Below are positions 63,749 through 64,000 of a stretch of 64,000 nt of DNA, in pieces; position 1 is the stretch's first letter, and each line of letters starts with the position of its first letter. The stretch covers positions 547,680 to 611,679 of the forward strand of contig JAOZOU010000001.1 in the NCBI GenBank assembly GCA_029933125.1. Reading direction: 5' to 3'. The position numbers and the translations under genes are program-made. The DNA comes from a bacterium (lineage in GTDB: Bacteria > Arandabacterota > Arandabacteria > Arandabacterales > Arandabacteraceae). The notes under the pieces were generated by a model, which had not been told where the DNA came from, made no database searches, and worked only from the letters and a program-made list of their open reading frames with translations.

Positions 63749-64000
63749 GCTTTCGATCTTCCTGGTAGTGTAACAAATAGTGTGCGGAATTAGGGAGAGA
63801 GGTTGGTAGCATGGGGTATCCCCAAAAAACTAACCAGGGGTTCTGTGCCCCGGAAAGGAGAAGCTATAGTAGAAGTCAAGGGGAAAATTGGTTGATGTAG
63901 GTGGATCAGAAGGTTAAGATGGATACGGAATTGCCTCTGGCAAGTGGTGCTTGCCTCAGCGATAGTTATAGGTTGGGGAAGGTCACCAGACCTCTATCTT
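63749..64000. other. Right edge, no recognised gene
   Basis: Contains small G/C stems (GGGG-TAT-CCCC near 63815, GGGG-TTCTGTG-CCCC near 63837) but no supported coding sequence. Could be a structured RNA or an untranslated region of a gene beyond the window. Confidence 0.3.

Overview
The window looks like chromosomal DNA of a Gram-negative, FCB-superphylum-like candidate lineage (the Eisenbacteria / WOR-3 / TA06 / Zixibacteria kind). This is inferred from protein style, not from a marker gene: secreted proteins with C-terminal FlgD/T9SS-type sorting modules, dockerin- and cohesin-like domains, lamin-tail domains, a FadL-like porin, type IV pseudopilins, a DUF6754 membrane cluster and a kinase with a Cys/Trp-rich 'two-CW' tail. 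No rRNA, tRNA, CRISPR array or transposase gene was found.

Layout. 1-3.7 kb: the 3' end of a FadL-like porin, a small beta-barrel protein, and a histidine kinase/response regulator pair. 3.9-5.5 kb: a sodium:neurotransmitter-type symporter followed by an unlisted 40-codon MetS-like small subunit. 6.7-15.1 kb: a tightly packed minus-strand operon, lexA-dinB-mrfA-mrfB-phosphatase-pcm-guaB-queG-like, whose first four genes form a DNA-damage module. A palindrome sits in the spacer of the lexA promoter. 15.2-21.1 kb: glycosyltransferases, a CPx-type metal ATPase and a GH3 hexosaminidase. 21.2-27.1 kb: an operon of esterase, DUF364, PLP decarboxylase, archaemetzincin and IlvE, then an orphan DNA methylase with a thermonuclease-like tail. 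27.2-30.7 kb: a four-gene DUF6754 membrane cluster. 30.8-35.3 kb: rubredoxin, an M28-like peptidase, a small dockerin protein, a DUF72 protein and a membrane protein that probably starts at CTG. 35.4-40.7 kb: a pseudopilin operon including a 979-residue pilin with three Sdr/Cna-B-like domains and FG-GAP repeats. 41-44 kb: a thiamine-binding protein, a nitroreductase, then an A+T-rich methyltransferase and a PD-(D/E)XK nuclease. 44.4-63.6 kb: a surface/secretion region with a lamin-tail protein, an M6 peptidase, a sulfatase-fold enzyme, two giant paralogous cohesin/dockerin proteins, lipoproteins and pseudogenes.

The least conventional part is 49.0-59.3 kb. A 23-bp repeat (core GGGGTCGGAGCTAAAAA) occurs four or five times in both orientations. 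Inside or beside its copies are a small secreted protein, a truncated RlmN-like radical SAM enzyme, a flavoprotein reductase lacking redox cysteines, and a live and a dead copy of a lipoprotein gene. At two genes the repeat itself supplies the stop codon and an identical Gly-Arg-Ser C-terminus.

Promoters of the TTGACA/TATAAT type are recognisable upstream of many genes. For lexA and the sulfatase-fold gene the predicted transcription start falls at the start codon, suggesting leaderless mRNAs.
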